Positions 45,276 to 53,660 of a stretch of 55,424 nucleotides of DNA are shown here, piece by piece. A model generated the notes under the pieces. That model saw only the letters and a list, made by a program, of their open reading frames with translations, was not told the origin of the DNA and ran no database searches. This DNA comes from an uncultured Alphaproteobacteria bacterium. Its GTDB lineage: Bacteria; Pseudomonadota; Alphaproteobacteria; Bin95. The position numbers and the translations under genes were made by a program. Location of the stretch: the NCBI GenBank assembly GCA_937891825.1, contig CALAHN010000154.1:1-55424 (forward strand), written 5' to 3'. Numbering within the stretch: the first letter of the stretch is position 1; every line of letters begins with the position of its first letter.

Positions 45276-46877
45276 ATGTCGACCGATCTGGATGTCATCA
45301 TTGTCGGCGCGGGCGTCGCCGGACTCTATGCGATTCACAAGCTGCGCGGCCTCGGCTTCAAGGTGCGCGCCTATGAGGCCGGCGACGGCGTCGGCGGCAC
45401 CTGGTACTGGAACCGCTATCCCGGTTGCCGCTGCGACGTGGAAAGCCTGGAATATTCGTTCGCTTTCGATAACGATCTCCAGCAGGACTGGCGCTGGCCG
45501 GAACGCTATGGGGGCCAGCCCGCGATCCTGGACTACGTCAACCATGTGGCGGACCGGTTCGACCTGCGCCGGGACATCGTCTTTGAAACCCGGATCGCGT
45601 CGGCCCTGTATGACAGCGACGCCGCGCTTTGGACGATCCGGACCGACAAGGGCGAAACCGTCGTCGCGCCCTATTGCATCATGGCGACAGGCAACCTCTC
45701 GACGCCCCGGAATCCGGACATTCCCGGCATCGACAGCTTCAAGGGCGACTGGCATCACACCGGCCTCTGGCCCCATGAGGGCGTGGATTTCGCCGGCAAG
45801 CGCGTCGGCGTGATCGGCACCGGCTCCTCCGGGGTCCAGTCGATCCCCCATATCGCGGAACAGGCGGACGAGCTTTACGTCTTCCAGCGGACCGCGAATT
45901 TCAGCTTGCCCGCCCGCAACGAACCGATGACCGACGCCCGCGAACGGCCGCACAAGGCGACCTACGAGGAACGACGGATCGCCGCCTACGACACGCCCTT
46001 CGGCATCGCCGGATATCCGCCGCCGACCCATTCCGCGCTCGAGGTTTCTGAGGCGGAGCGGAACCGGACCTATGAGGAGAAATGGGCCCAGGGCGGCAGC
46101 ATCAGCTTCCTCTATGCCTTCAACGATCTTCTGACCAACAAGGCGGCCAACGACACGGCGTCCGAGTTCGTGCGCAACAAGATCCGCGCCATTGTGAAGG
46201 ACCCGGCGACGGCCGAACTGCTGTGCCCGAACGATCATCCGATCGGCACGAAGCGCCTGATCCTCGATACGAACTATTACGAGACCTACAACCGGAACAA
46301 TGTGCATCTGGTCGACATCCGCTCGGCGCCGATCGAGGCGATCACGGAGACCGGCATCCGGACGGCGGACGGCCAGCATTACGCGCTCGACGCCATCGTC
46401 TTCGCGACCGGGTTCGACGCCATGACCGGCGCGATGAAGGAAATCGATATCCGCACCGACGCCGGCGCCGACATCAAGCGGAAATGGGCGGATGGCCCGC
46501 AGACCTATCTCGGCATCATGATGGCGGACTTCCCGAACCTGTTCATGATCACCGGCCCGCAAAGCCCCGGCGTCAAAAGCCAGATGATCCTCTCCTGCGA
46601 GCAGCATGTGAACTGGATCGCCGACTGCCTCGTCGCCCAGCGCGACGAAGGCAAGCGCCGGATCGAGCCGGAGCCGGCGGCCGAGCAGAACTGGGTCGCG
46701 CACAACAACGCGGTCGCGGACGCGACGCTCTATCCGCTGGCGAACTCCTGGTATGTGGGCGCGAATATTCCAGGCAAGCCGCGCATCTTCATGCCCTATG
46801 TCGGCGGCGTGACCCGCTACAAGGCGAAGTGCGACGCGGTCGCGGCCAACGGCTACGAAGGCTTCCGGCGCGCCTGA
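45276..46877 (+). CDS. Baeyer-Villiger-type flavin monooxygenase
   Basis: A 533-residue FAD/NADPH monooxygenase. DVIIVGAGVAGLYAIHKL is the FAD fold, GGTWYWNRYPGCRCDVES the second conserved block, FKGDWHHTGLWP the Baeyer-Villiger fingerprint (FxGxxxHxxxWP), GVIGTGSSGVQSI the NADPH fold and FATGFDAMTGAM the late motif. These enzymes insert oxygen next to ketones to give esters or lactones. Start at 45276 gives the standard N-terminus; an ATG at 45258 overlaps the upstream stop and would add six residues. Confidence 0.92.
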   Translation: MSTDLDVIIVGAGVAGLYAIHKLRGLGFKVRAYEAGDGVGGTWYWNRYPGCRCDVESLEYSFAFDNDLQQDWRWPERYGGQPAILDYVNHVADRFDLRRDIVFETRIASALYDSDAALWTIRTDKGETVVAPYCIMATGNLSTPRNPDIPGIDSFKGDWHHTGLWPHEGVDFAGKRVGVIGTGSSGVQSIPHIAEQADELYVFQRTANFSLPARNEPMTDARERPHKATYEERRIAAYDTPFGIAGYPPPTHSALEVSEAERNRTYEEKWAQGGSISFLYAFNDLLTNKAANDTASEFVRNKIRAIVKDPATAELLCPNDHPIGTKRLILDTNYYETYNRNNVHLVDIRSAPIEAITETGIRTADGQHYALDAIVFATGFDAMTGAMKEIDIRTDAGADIKRKWADGPQTYLGIMMADFPNLFMITGPQSPGVKSQMILSCEQHVNWIADCLVAQRDEGKRRIEPEPAAEQNWVAHNNAVADATLYPLANSWYVGANIPGKPRIFMPYVGGVTRYKAKCDAVAANGYEGFRRA

Positions 46878-46996
46878 CGCCGGCAAGTTGGAGGAGGCGT
46901 TCGGCCATGCGCCGCGCCCGCTGGATGCGCCGCTGACAGAAGGCCCGATAGCGCCTATATGGCGGCAGGAATTTCAGCGGGCGGGCGGCGGCGGCA

Positions 46997-48942
46997 ATGG
47001 TTCACAAGCATCCTGGCGTGCATGCAAGGTTTGGCGCGGTGTTGGGGATGGGGCCCGGCGGCGTGCCGGTCTATTCCTCGGACTACGATAGCGCCGACCG
47101 GGCCGAATTGCCGACCCGCCAGTCCTATCGCAGCATGCTCGACGGCGTTTACATGGGCCACAAATGGCAGTGCGTCGAGCTTGCGCGCCGGTGGATGTAC
47201 CTGACCCATGGCTACATCTTCGACGATATCGCCATGGCTTACGATATTTTCCGGCTGCGTCAGGTCCGTGTCGTCGCCGACAACTCGACCTTGCCGCTCC
47301 ATTCCTTCCGGAACGGCGCCCAGCGGCCGCCGGTCCCGGGCTGCCTGATGATCTGGAACGAGGGCGGCGAGTTCGAGGTGACCGGGCATGTCGCCGTCGC
47401 GACCGAGATCGGCGCGGATTTCGTCCGCGTGATCGAGCAGAACGTCGACGATGCGATCTGGCCCGAAGGCCATCGCTGGTCGCGGGAGCTGCCGATGCGG
47501 CGCATGGCCGATGGCGGCTATTGGGTCGATTGCACCTTCAGCGACGCCAGCATCCTCGGCTGGGTGATCCAGACCGACGACGCAGCCCATGCCGAGACCG
47601 AGCTTGCGGACGATCCGGCCCTGTTCGAGATCATCCGCCGCACGCTTCCGGCGGCGACCGACCGCCGGACGGCGGATTGGCTCGATCCGAGCGACCCGAT
47701 GCAGGCGAGCTTCATCGCGCTGATGGGCGGGCAGAATCTGTCCCGCGACCCGGCCGACATGGCGGCTTATTACTGCATCAGCGAAACCGCGCTCCGGGAA
47801 GCGCAGCGGGCGACGAACGAACTGCACCGGATGTTCCTGCATGCGACCAATGCCGTGCTGGAGGACGATGGGCTGCTGGCGCGCTTCAAGCTGCCGCCGG
47901 CGCTCTGGCCGCGCATCCGACAGTCCTGGGCCAATCGCCGGAATGAGATGATCACCGGCCGCTTCGACTTCGCGCTGAAGTCGGAAGGCCCGAAGGCCCG
48001 AAGGCCTATGAGTACAACGCCGACTCGGCCTCCTGCTACATGGAATCCGGTTTCCTTCTGGGGCGCTGGGCCGAAGCCTTTGGCTGCACGGCCGGCCGCG
48101 ATCCGGGCGCGGGCCTGACCGCGGCGCTGGTCGAGGCCTGGCGCGCGAGCGCCGTCGACGGCGTGCTGCACATCATGCAGGACCATGACCTGGAGGAGGA
48201 TTATCACGCCCGCTACATGCACAACGCGCTTGAGCAGGCCGGCGTCGCCTGCAAGATCCTGAAAGGCGTCGGCGACCTCCGCTGGGGCGATGACGGCCTG
48301 GTTCACGATGCGGAAGGGCTGCCGATCGCCTGGGTCTGGAAGACCTGGGCCTGGGAGACGGCGCTCGATCAGATCCGCCACGATCTCGACGAGGACGAAG
48401 AGAACCTCCGGCTGCACAAGACCATCGACCGCAAGACCCAGCCGCCGCGCATCGTCGACGTGCTGCTGCGGGAAGGGGTCATGGTGTTCGAGCCGCTCTG
48501 GACGCTGGTGACGAGCAACAAGGCGATCATGCCGGTCGTCAAACAGATGTTTCCAAGCAGCCGCTTCCTGCTGAACACCAGCTTCGAGTTGACGGACGAC
48601 CTGAAGCGGCGCGGCTATGCGGCGAAGCCCATCGTCGGGCGCTGCGGCGCGAATGTCGCCTTGTATCATCGGCGCGACGGCCTGGTCGCGGAAACCGCCG
48701 GCCAGTTCGACGACCGCGACACGATCTATCAGGAACTCTGTCGCCTGCCGACGGTCGACGGCCGGAGCGCCCAGCTGCAAACCTTCGCGGTCGCGGGCAA
48801 TTTCGCCGGCGCTGGCATCCGCGTCGACCTCTCGCCGATCATCACGACCGACAGCGACCTGCTGCCGCTCCGCGTCCTGCCGGACGATGAATTCCTGGCG
48901 GCGAAGGTCATCGTCGAACCGAAAAAGGCGTCGCTAGCTTGA
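46997..48942 (+). pseudogene. gss: Glutathionylspermidine synthetase/amidase, frameshifted by an 8-bp duplication
   Basis: Two adjacent frames together encode the bifunctional GspSA enzyme. The first (46997-48118) has the CHAP amidase with its nucleophile C59 in GHKWQCVELARR and continues through TNELHRMFLHAT and LWPRIRQSWANRRNEMITGRFDF. The frame then breaks at 47984-48006, where GAAGGCCC is present nearly three times. The second frame (to 48942) continues YEYNADSASC, HIMQDHDLEEDYHA, VWKTWAWETALDQIR, VLVFEP-like VMVFEPLWT and PIVGRCGAN of the ATP-grasp synthetase. Removing one octamer gives a 645-residue intact protein. As written only the amidase half would be made; sequencing error or true phase variation are both possible. 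Confidence 0.88.
47984..48006 (+). repeat. Octamer tandem repeat (GAAGGCCC x 2.9) at the gss frameshift
   Basis: Units lie at 47984-47991 and 47992-47999, with seven bases of a third at 48000-48006. The family sequence expects one unit fewer: deletion of 8 bp restores the codons for SEGPKAYEYNADSAS. Short tandem repeats of this kind arise by slipped-strand replication or assembly error. Confidence 0.9.
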
Positions 48943-48956
48943 CCTGACCGCCTTTT
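48923..48956 (+). terminator. Possible weak terminator at the end of gss
   Basis: AAAAGGCG (48923-48930) pairs with CGCCTTTT (48949-48956); the 18-nt loop contains the gss stop codon. Only four of the pairs are G-C, so it is tentative. Confidence 0.3.
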
Positions 48957-49017
48957 GCCGAAAGCGCCGAAATGCGGCTAAGCTCTGCCGGACAAGAAAT
49001 CAGGGTTGGGGGATGCC

Positions 49018-49656
49018 ATGGCGCGCGGGCTGTTGATCGCGGCGTTCAATTTCAAGAACGCCCATGCCGATGAATTTCACGATTGGTACGACCTGGAGCA
49101 TGTGCCGGAACGCGAAGCCGTGCCGGGCTTCGGCGCCTGCGAGCGCTGGATCGGCGTCGACGATCCGTTTGTCTCGGTAGCGACCTACGACCTGGAGTCC
49201 GTCGATGTCCTGCGCGGGGCCGATTACAAGGCGATCGCGGGGGAGAACCTGAGCGTCTGGTCGAAGCGCGTGACGGCGATGTGCGACCGGGTGCTGCGCT
49301 TCGAAGGCGCGCAAACCCTGCCCGGCGAGGCCGAAGCGCCGGCGGGCGCGGGCGGCCTGCTGCTGAACGCCATGAACGTCACGCCCGAGGGCGAGGCCGA
49401 CTTCAACGCCTGGTACGACGAGGAGCATATTCCCGCGCTCGCTGGCGTGCCCGGCTGCCTGGCGGCCCGGCGCTATCTCTCCGATCCGCGCATCGAGGGC
49501 ACGCATAAATATGTGGCGATCTATCATCTGGCGACGCCGGAGGTGACCCGGTCCGACGCCTGGGCGAAGGCCGTCGACACGCCCTGGAGCGCCCGGGTCC
49601 GGCCGCATTTCCGGGACCGTTTGCGTGTGCTGACCGGGCGCTACGCGCGCGGCTGA
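49018..49656 (+). CDS. Tandem ferredoxin-like (EthD/DUF4286-type) protein
   Basis: A 212-residue protein made of two homologous ~100-residue halves. Each carries the motif (F)xxWYDxEHxP...VPGfxAxxRw: FHDWYDLEHVPEREAVPG in half one and FNAWYDEEHIPALAGVPG in half two, each followed by a strand ending ATYDLES or AIYHLAT. This is the dimeric alpha+beta barrel fold, often in degradation pathways. ATG at 49018 is chosen, with a GGGGGA six bases upstream; a TTG at 49006 is less likely. Ligand unknown. Confidence 0.7.
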   Translation: MARGLLIAAFNFKNAHADEFHDWYDLEHVPEREAVPGFGACERWIGVDDPFVSVATYDLESVDVLRGADYKAIAGENLSVWSKRVTAMCDRVLRFEGAQTLPGEAEAPAGAGGLLLNAMNVTPEGEADFNAWYDEEHIPALAGVPGCLAARRYLSDPRIEGTHKYVAIYHLATPEVTRSDAWAKAVDTPWSARVRPHFRDRLRVLTGRYARG

Positions 49657-49698
49657 CAGGCAGCGCGACGCAGCCTCGCCAGCGAATTGAATTGCGGT

Positions 49699-50586
49699 TC
49701 AGGCGGGCGGCAGCCTGAGGGCGGTGATCTGCAGCCATTGTTCCGGGCGGCGGCGAACGGCGGCGTCGAGCAGCGCTTCGACGGCGTCGACGGTCGCATC
49801 GGCGTCTCCCGGCGTCAGGGGGACGGCGGTGAAGGTCACCCGGAAGCGGGCGCCGCCAATTCGCTCGCACGAGCCGAAGACCAGGGGGCAGCCCGTGCGC
49901 TCCGCCAGACGGACGGCGATCCGGATATTGCCGTTGAGCGGCATGTCCCGACCGAGCCTGGGCGCCCGGACGACCCGGTCGACATACTCGTCCACATAAG
50001 CGCAGAAGGCGCCGCCGGCATCCATGTGCCGGATCGCGGGGCGCACGGGCCTATCGTCGGCCGCCAGGCCGATCCAGCCAAGCGATCGACGTTCGCCCAA
50101 GGCTATGTCGAGGCGGGTCTTGTTGCCGATCGGCTCATAGAAGCCTGCGACGCTGTGGCCCGGCGCGCTGATGGCGATGGAAATCGTCTCCCAGCTTCCG
50201 GTGTGCGAGGCGGCGACGACGACCGGCGAGCCGGCCGGCGGCAAGGCGTCCAGGCCGGATATCTCGATCCGGCCGGCGAGCAGCAGGCGGCGGAGGCAGG
50301 AATACTCCGTCATGACCCGGCCCATATGTCGCCAGTGCGCGGCAAGCATGCGGCGGCGTTCGGCCTCCGTCGCCTCGGGGCGGATGTGGCGGAGGGCGGC
50401 CATCGCCCGCGCGCTGCCGACTTTCTGGAAGAAGGCGCCGGAGATCGCGCCAAGCACGGCCCCGACCGCCGAAGCGACCGGGATCGGCGCATGGCGGAGC
50501 GTCCGATAGATCGCCAGATCGGCCGCCGCCGCCAGCCGCTTCTTCCAGGGCAGGCGCGGCGCGGCAGGGACTTCCCGGCGGCTCAT
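49699..50586 (-). CDS. LpxL/HtrB-like lysophospholipid acyltransferase
   Basis: A 295-residue membrane-associated acyltransferase. The catalytic HX4E is in AASHTGSWET (about residues 126-135), with the family's downstream FCAYVDEYVDR and an N-terminal hydrophobic segment. It belongs to the LPLAT group including lipid A late acyltransferases LpxL/LpxM, but also acyltransferases for ornithine-type or aryl lipids. Its start overlaps the P450 stop (ATGA), making it the last gene of an operon with three oxygenases, which favours a specialised lipid product over lipid A. Confidence 0.82.
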   Translation of the reverse strand: MSRREVPAAPRLPWKKRLAAAADLAIYRTLRHAPIPVASAVGAVLGAISGAFFQKVGSARAMAALRHIRPEATEAERRRMLAAHWRHMGRVMTEYSCLRRLLLAGRIEISGLDALPPAGSPVVVAASHTGSWETISIAISAPGHSVAGFYEPIGNKTRLDIALGERRSLGWIGLAADDRPVRPAIRHMDAGGAFCAYVDEYVDRVVRAPRLGRDMPLNGNIRIAVRLAERTGCPLVFGSCERIGGARFRVTFTAVPLTPGDADATVDAVEALLDAAVRRRPEQWLQITALRLPPA

Positions 50587-51947
50587 GGCCGACGCTCCAG
50601 GCGGAGATGCATGCCGCCCTTGGGGCGGAGCGTCAGCCGGCAGTCGATCTCGGGGCTGTGTCCCGGCGGCGCGATCAGGCGGAAGCGCTGGGCCAGGGTC
50701 GCGATCGTCAAAACGGCTTCAACCAGCCCGAAACGGGCGCCAAGGCAGATGCGGGCGCCGCCGGAAAAGGGGATATAGGCGAACTTCGGCGGCTTTTCCT
50801 CGGACCCGGCGAGAAACCGTTCCGGGCGGAAGGCGTCCGGCTCCCGCCAATAGGCCTTGTGACGATGCACCAGCCAGGGCGCCACGACGATGATGTCGCC
50901 GGGCGAAACCGTGTGCCCGCGCAGCACGTCGGGCGCCAGGGCCTCCCGGGAGAGCAAGGGCACCGGCGGATAAAGCCTGAGCGCCTCCTCGAAGATCGCG
51001 CGCGTGTAGGGCAGGGCCGTGAAGTCGGCCAGGGTCGGGCTGCGGCCGCCGAGCACGGCCGCCAGTTCCGCATGCAGCCTGGCTTCGACGTCGGGCGCGT
51101 GGGCGATCAGGCTCCAGGTCCAGGCGAGCGCGTTGGCCGTCGTTTCATGGCCGGCCATGAACAGGACGATCGCCTCATTGCGGATCGCGGCAGCGGGGTC
51201 GTCCTCGACGCCCTCGGCGGCGGCGAGCAGGCTGGCCGCGAGGCGCATGTTCCGGGCGTCCGCCCCGGCGCGCTTCAGGATCAGGTCGACCATGCCCTGA
51301 ACCTCGCTCGCGGCGGCGACCGCCTTGCGGTTCGGCCGGCCCGACGACAGCCAGGAGGGGCCGCCGAGCATGCTGAGGATATCCATCTGCTCGATGACCG
51401 CCTGATAGGCGGAGAAGCCGCGGACCACCCGTGCGGCTTCGGCGTCCGTGATGCCGTCGCCGAAGACCGTGCGGCCGATGATCCTGGCGGTCAGGATCGC
51501 CATTTCTTCCAGGAGATCGAGGGTCGATCCTGCCGGCGCCTGCTCCCAGCGCGCCGCGGTCTGTTCGGCGCAGGCGACCATCAGCGGCGCGTAGTTCGGC
51601 AACTGGGCGGACTCGATGGCGGGCGCGACCATCGCCCGCCGCCGCCGCCAGACATCGCCGTCGCTGACGAACAGCCCGTCCCCCAGGAGCGGCGTCAACG
51701 CCTTCCGCATCTGCGGGCTCTTGGCGTTGTAAGTGTCGTGGTTGTCGAGGAAGACGCGCTTGATGGCGTCGACGCCGTTCACGACCAGGATTTTGCGGCC
51801 GGGCAGCACGGCCGGCATGATGAAGCGCTCGAACGCGCCTTCATGCCAGATCGACAGGAGATTGCGCCGCGCCTTGACCAGCGCCGACAGGGGATTGAGC
51901 GCCTTGGCCGGCCGCGCCGGAAAGGGCGGGACGTAGGCCGCGCTCAT
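50583..51947 (-). CDS. Cytochrome P450
   Basis: A 454-residue soluble P450. The I-helix AGHETTANAL (oxygen activation), K-helix EEALR (ExxR), PERF-type FRPERFLAG, and the heme loop FSGGARICLGARF with the cysteine ligand are all intact. No membrane anchor is visible. Start at 51947, one base after the stop of the Fe/2OG dioxygenase gene. Redox partners (ferredoxin or reductase) are not encoded nearby. The substrate may be an acyl chain given the downstream acyltransferase, which is inference. Confidence 0.95.
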   Translation of the reverse strand: MSAAYVPPFPARPAKALNPLSALVKARRNLLSIWHEGAFERFIMPAVLPGRKILVVNGVDAIKRVFLDNHDTYNAKSPQMRKALTPLLGDGLFVSDGDVWRRRRAMVAPAIESAQLPNYAPLMVACAEQTAARWEQAPAGSTLDLLEEMAILTARIIGRTVFGDGITDAEAARVVRGFSAYQAVIEQMDILSMLGGPSWLSSGRPNRKAVAAASEVQGMVDLILKRAGADARNMRLAASLLAAAEGVEDDPAAAIRNEAIVLFMAGHETTANALAWTWSLIAHAPDVEARLHAELAAVLGGRSPTLADFTALPYTRAIFEEALRLYPPVPLLSREALAPDVLRGHTVSPGDIIVVAPWLVHRHKAYWREPDAFRPERFLAGSEEKPPKFAYIPFSGGARICLGARFGLVEAVLTIATLAQRFRLIAPPGHSPEIDCRLTLRPKGGMHLRLERRP

Positions 51948-51948
51948 C

Positions 51949-52635
51949 TCAGAGGTCCGACCACATCCGGGAGAGGTTCGCATACACTTTCTGCAGCCGG
52001 ATGGTCTCGGGATGTTCGGTGCCCTGCTTCAGATTGTTCTGCAGGAACCCGAGGCCCTGGGCGACATCGAGCAGGATCTGGCGCTGGTTGGGGTCGCGCA
52101 CCATGCTTTGCGCCCAGCCGACCGCCGCCCGCCGTTCGCCGCTCCTGACCGGGTTGACCCGGTGCAGCACGATCGTCGAATAGATCACCATATGCCCCGC
52201 CGGCAGCTTGATCTCCTCGGGCCGCATGTCGGTGTTGAGCACAAGCTCGCCGCCTTCGTAGCTTGCAGGGTCGGACAGGAAGATCGTGAACGACAGGTCG
52301 GACCGCCAGGGTTTCGCCGACTTGGCGCCCATGACCGTGTTGTCGACATGATCGCCGTAGAACATCCCCTGCCGGTAGCGGCTGAGCAGGATGCTCCCGA
52401 CATGCTTCGCCTGGGTGATGAGGTTGAAATCGTTGTTGGCGAGGAGGGCGAGCCGGGTCTCCTCCGCCAGCGCCTGCCGGACGGGGCTGGTCGCGTTGAT
52501 TTCCTCGTTCAGCTTGCGCTTGTTGTTCGTCGGCCCGGCGGTTTGCAATCCGCTGACGAAATCCGCCGTCTCGAACGCGCCTTGGAGTTTCTGGATCAGC
52601 GTCGGCGGCAGGATGCTGGGCAGGACATAGATCAT
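51949..52635 (-). CDS. PiuC/YbiX-type Fe(II)/2OG dioxygenase
   Basis: A 228-residue PKHD-type hydroxylase. Iron ligands HxD in YGDHVDNTV and the distal His in YSTIVLHRV, with 2OG Arg in RSGERRAAVGWAQSMVRD, fit the PiuC/YbiX family, including the C-terminal helical PKHD_C domain. Family members usually neighbour TonB siderophore receptors; here the context is different, between an LLM flavoprotein and a P450. The ATG at 52635 overlaps the LLM stop (ATGA). Confidence 0.88.
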   Translation of the reverse strand: MIYVLPSILPPTLIQKLQGAFETADFVSGLQTAGPTNNKRKLNEEINATSPVRQALAEETRLALLANNDFNLITQAKHVGSILLSRYRQGMFYGDHVDNTVMGAKSAKPWRSDLSFTIFLSDPASYEGGELVLNTDMRPEEIKLPAGHMVIYSTIVLHRVNPVRSGERRAAVGWAQSMVRDPNQRQILLDVAQGLGFLQNNLKQGTEHPETIRLQKVYANLSRMWSDL

Positions 52636-53588
52636 GGCTGGGTCCATTCGAAATCGAGCAAGGGGCGGACTTCGGCGGCGAACCGCCGGGTTTGTTCGAT
52701 ACGCTCTTCGGCGGAGCCAAGGAAATCGAACTCGAAATGGCGGACCCCGGCCTTGTGGAACGCCGCGAGCGTCGCCGCCACGTCCTCGGGCCGGCCGAGC
52801 GCCGCATAGCGCTTGGTCGCCCGGCTGAAATCCATGGCGTAGCGCTCCGACAGCAGCGCGTTGGCCCGGTCGAACGCCGCCTCATAGCTGTCGCCCAGGC
52901 GCACGAACAACAGGTGGCTCGCGCCATAGGTTTTCAGGTCGCGGCCGCTCGCGGCATATTCCCGGGCGATGGCTTCCAGGCCGTCGCGATATTGCTCCGG
53001 GGTCACGACATAGGAAATCCAGCCGTCGGCCAGATGTCCGGCGCGCCGGAACGCGGCGGCGGAGCGTCCGCCGACCCAGATCGGCGGCCCGCCCAAGGGC
53101 TCGGGCGTGGGCCGAAGCTGGGTTTCGGGAAACGGGTAGAACTTGCCCGTGTGGGCGACGGGCGCGCCGGTCCAGAGCTTGCGCAGGACCTGGATGCCTT
53201 CGTTCAGGCGGGCGCCGCGCTCGCCATGGGGCACGCCGGCGAAGGCGAACTCGCCGGGAAACTCGCCGCCGACGCCGACGCCGAATATGAACCGTCCGGG
53301 CGCCATGCGCGCCAGGGTGATCGTCTGTTTGGCGACCAGGCCCGGATGGCGCAGCGCGAGCAGGTAGACCGAGGTCGCGATCGTCAGCGTCTTCGAAAGC
53401 GTCGCCGCCATCGCCAGGCCGAGCAAGCTGTCGTCGATCGGCAGGGCGAAGGCCAGATGGTCGCCGACGGCCAGCGTCGTCATGCCGGTCGTCTCGGCCA
53501 ACTGGACCAGGGTCCGGGCCGCGTCGGGGTCCGGAATGCGGGCGTGCAGGCCGAACGTGGCGGCCCGATCCAGCGGCAGATCGACCAT
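52632..53588 (-). CDS. LLM-class F420/FMN-dependent oxidoreductase
   Basis: A 318-residue luciferase-like monooxygenase-fold protein. LAMAATLSKTLTIATSV, ALRHPGLVAKQ, FIFGVGVGGEFPGEF, GPPIWVGGRS and the C-terminal RFAAEVRPLLD fit the family. Cofactor (FMN or F420) cannot be told from sequence. Start at 53588 with AGGAG 8 nt upstream. First gene of a four-gene overlapping operon, divergent from the aminotransferase gene across 72 bp that must contain both promoters. Confidence 0.88.
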   Translation of the reverse strand: MVDLPLDRAATFGLHARIPDPDAARTLVQLAETTGMTTLAVGDHLAFALPIDDSLLGLAMAATLSKTLTIATSVYLLALRHPGLVAKQTITLARMAPGRFIFGVGVGGEFPGEFAFAGVPHGERGARLNEGIQVLRKLWTGAPVAHTGKFYPFPETQLRPTPEPLGGPPIWVGGRSAAAFRRAGHLADGWISYVVTPEQYRDGLEAIAREYAASGRDLKTYGASHLLFVRLGDSYEAAFDRANALLSERYAMDFSRATKRYAALGRPEDVAATLAAFHKAGVRHFEFDFLGSAEERIEQTRRFAAEVRPLLDFEWTQP

Positions 53589-53660
53589 GGCGGAAACTCC
53601 TGACAGCATGTCGAGCATTTGGTCTATCATCAGCAGCGACAGTTTGGGAGGTCCGACCCC

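Noticed and set aside
48040-48942. A separate stand-alone glutathionylspermidine synthetase gene
   Set aside because: Its ATG has no ribosome site and it lacks the conserved start of the synthetase domain; sequence continuity across the octamer shows it is the second half of one gene.
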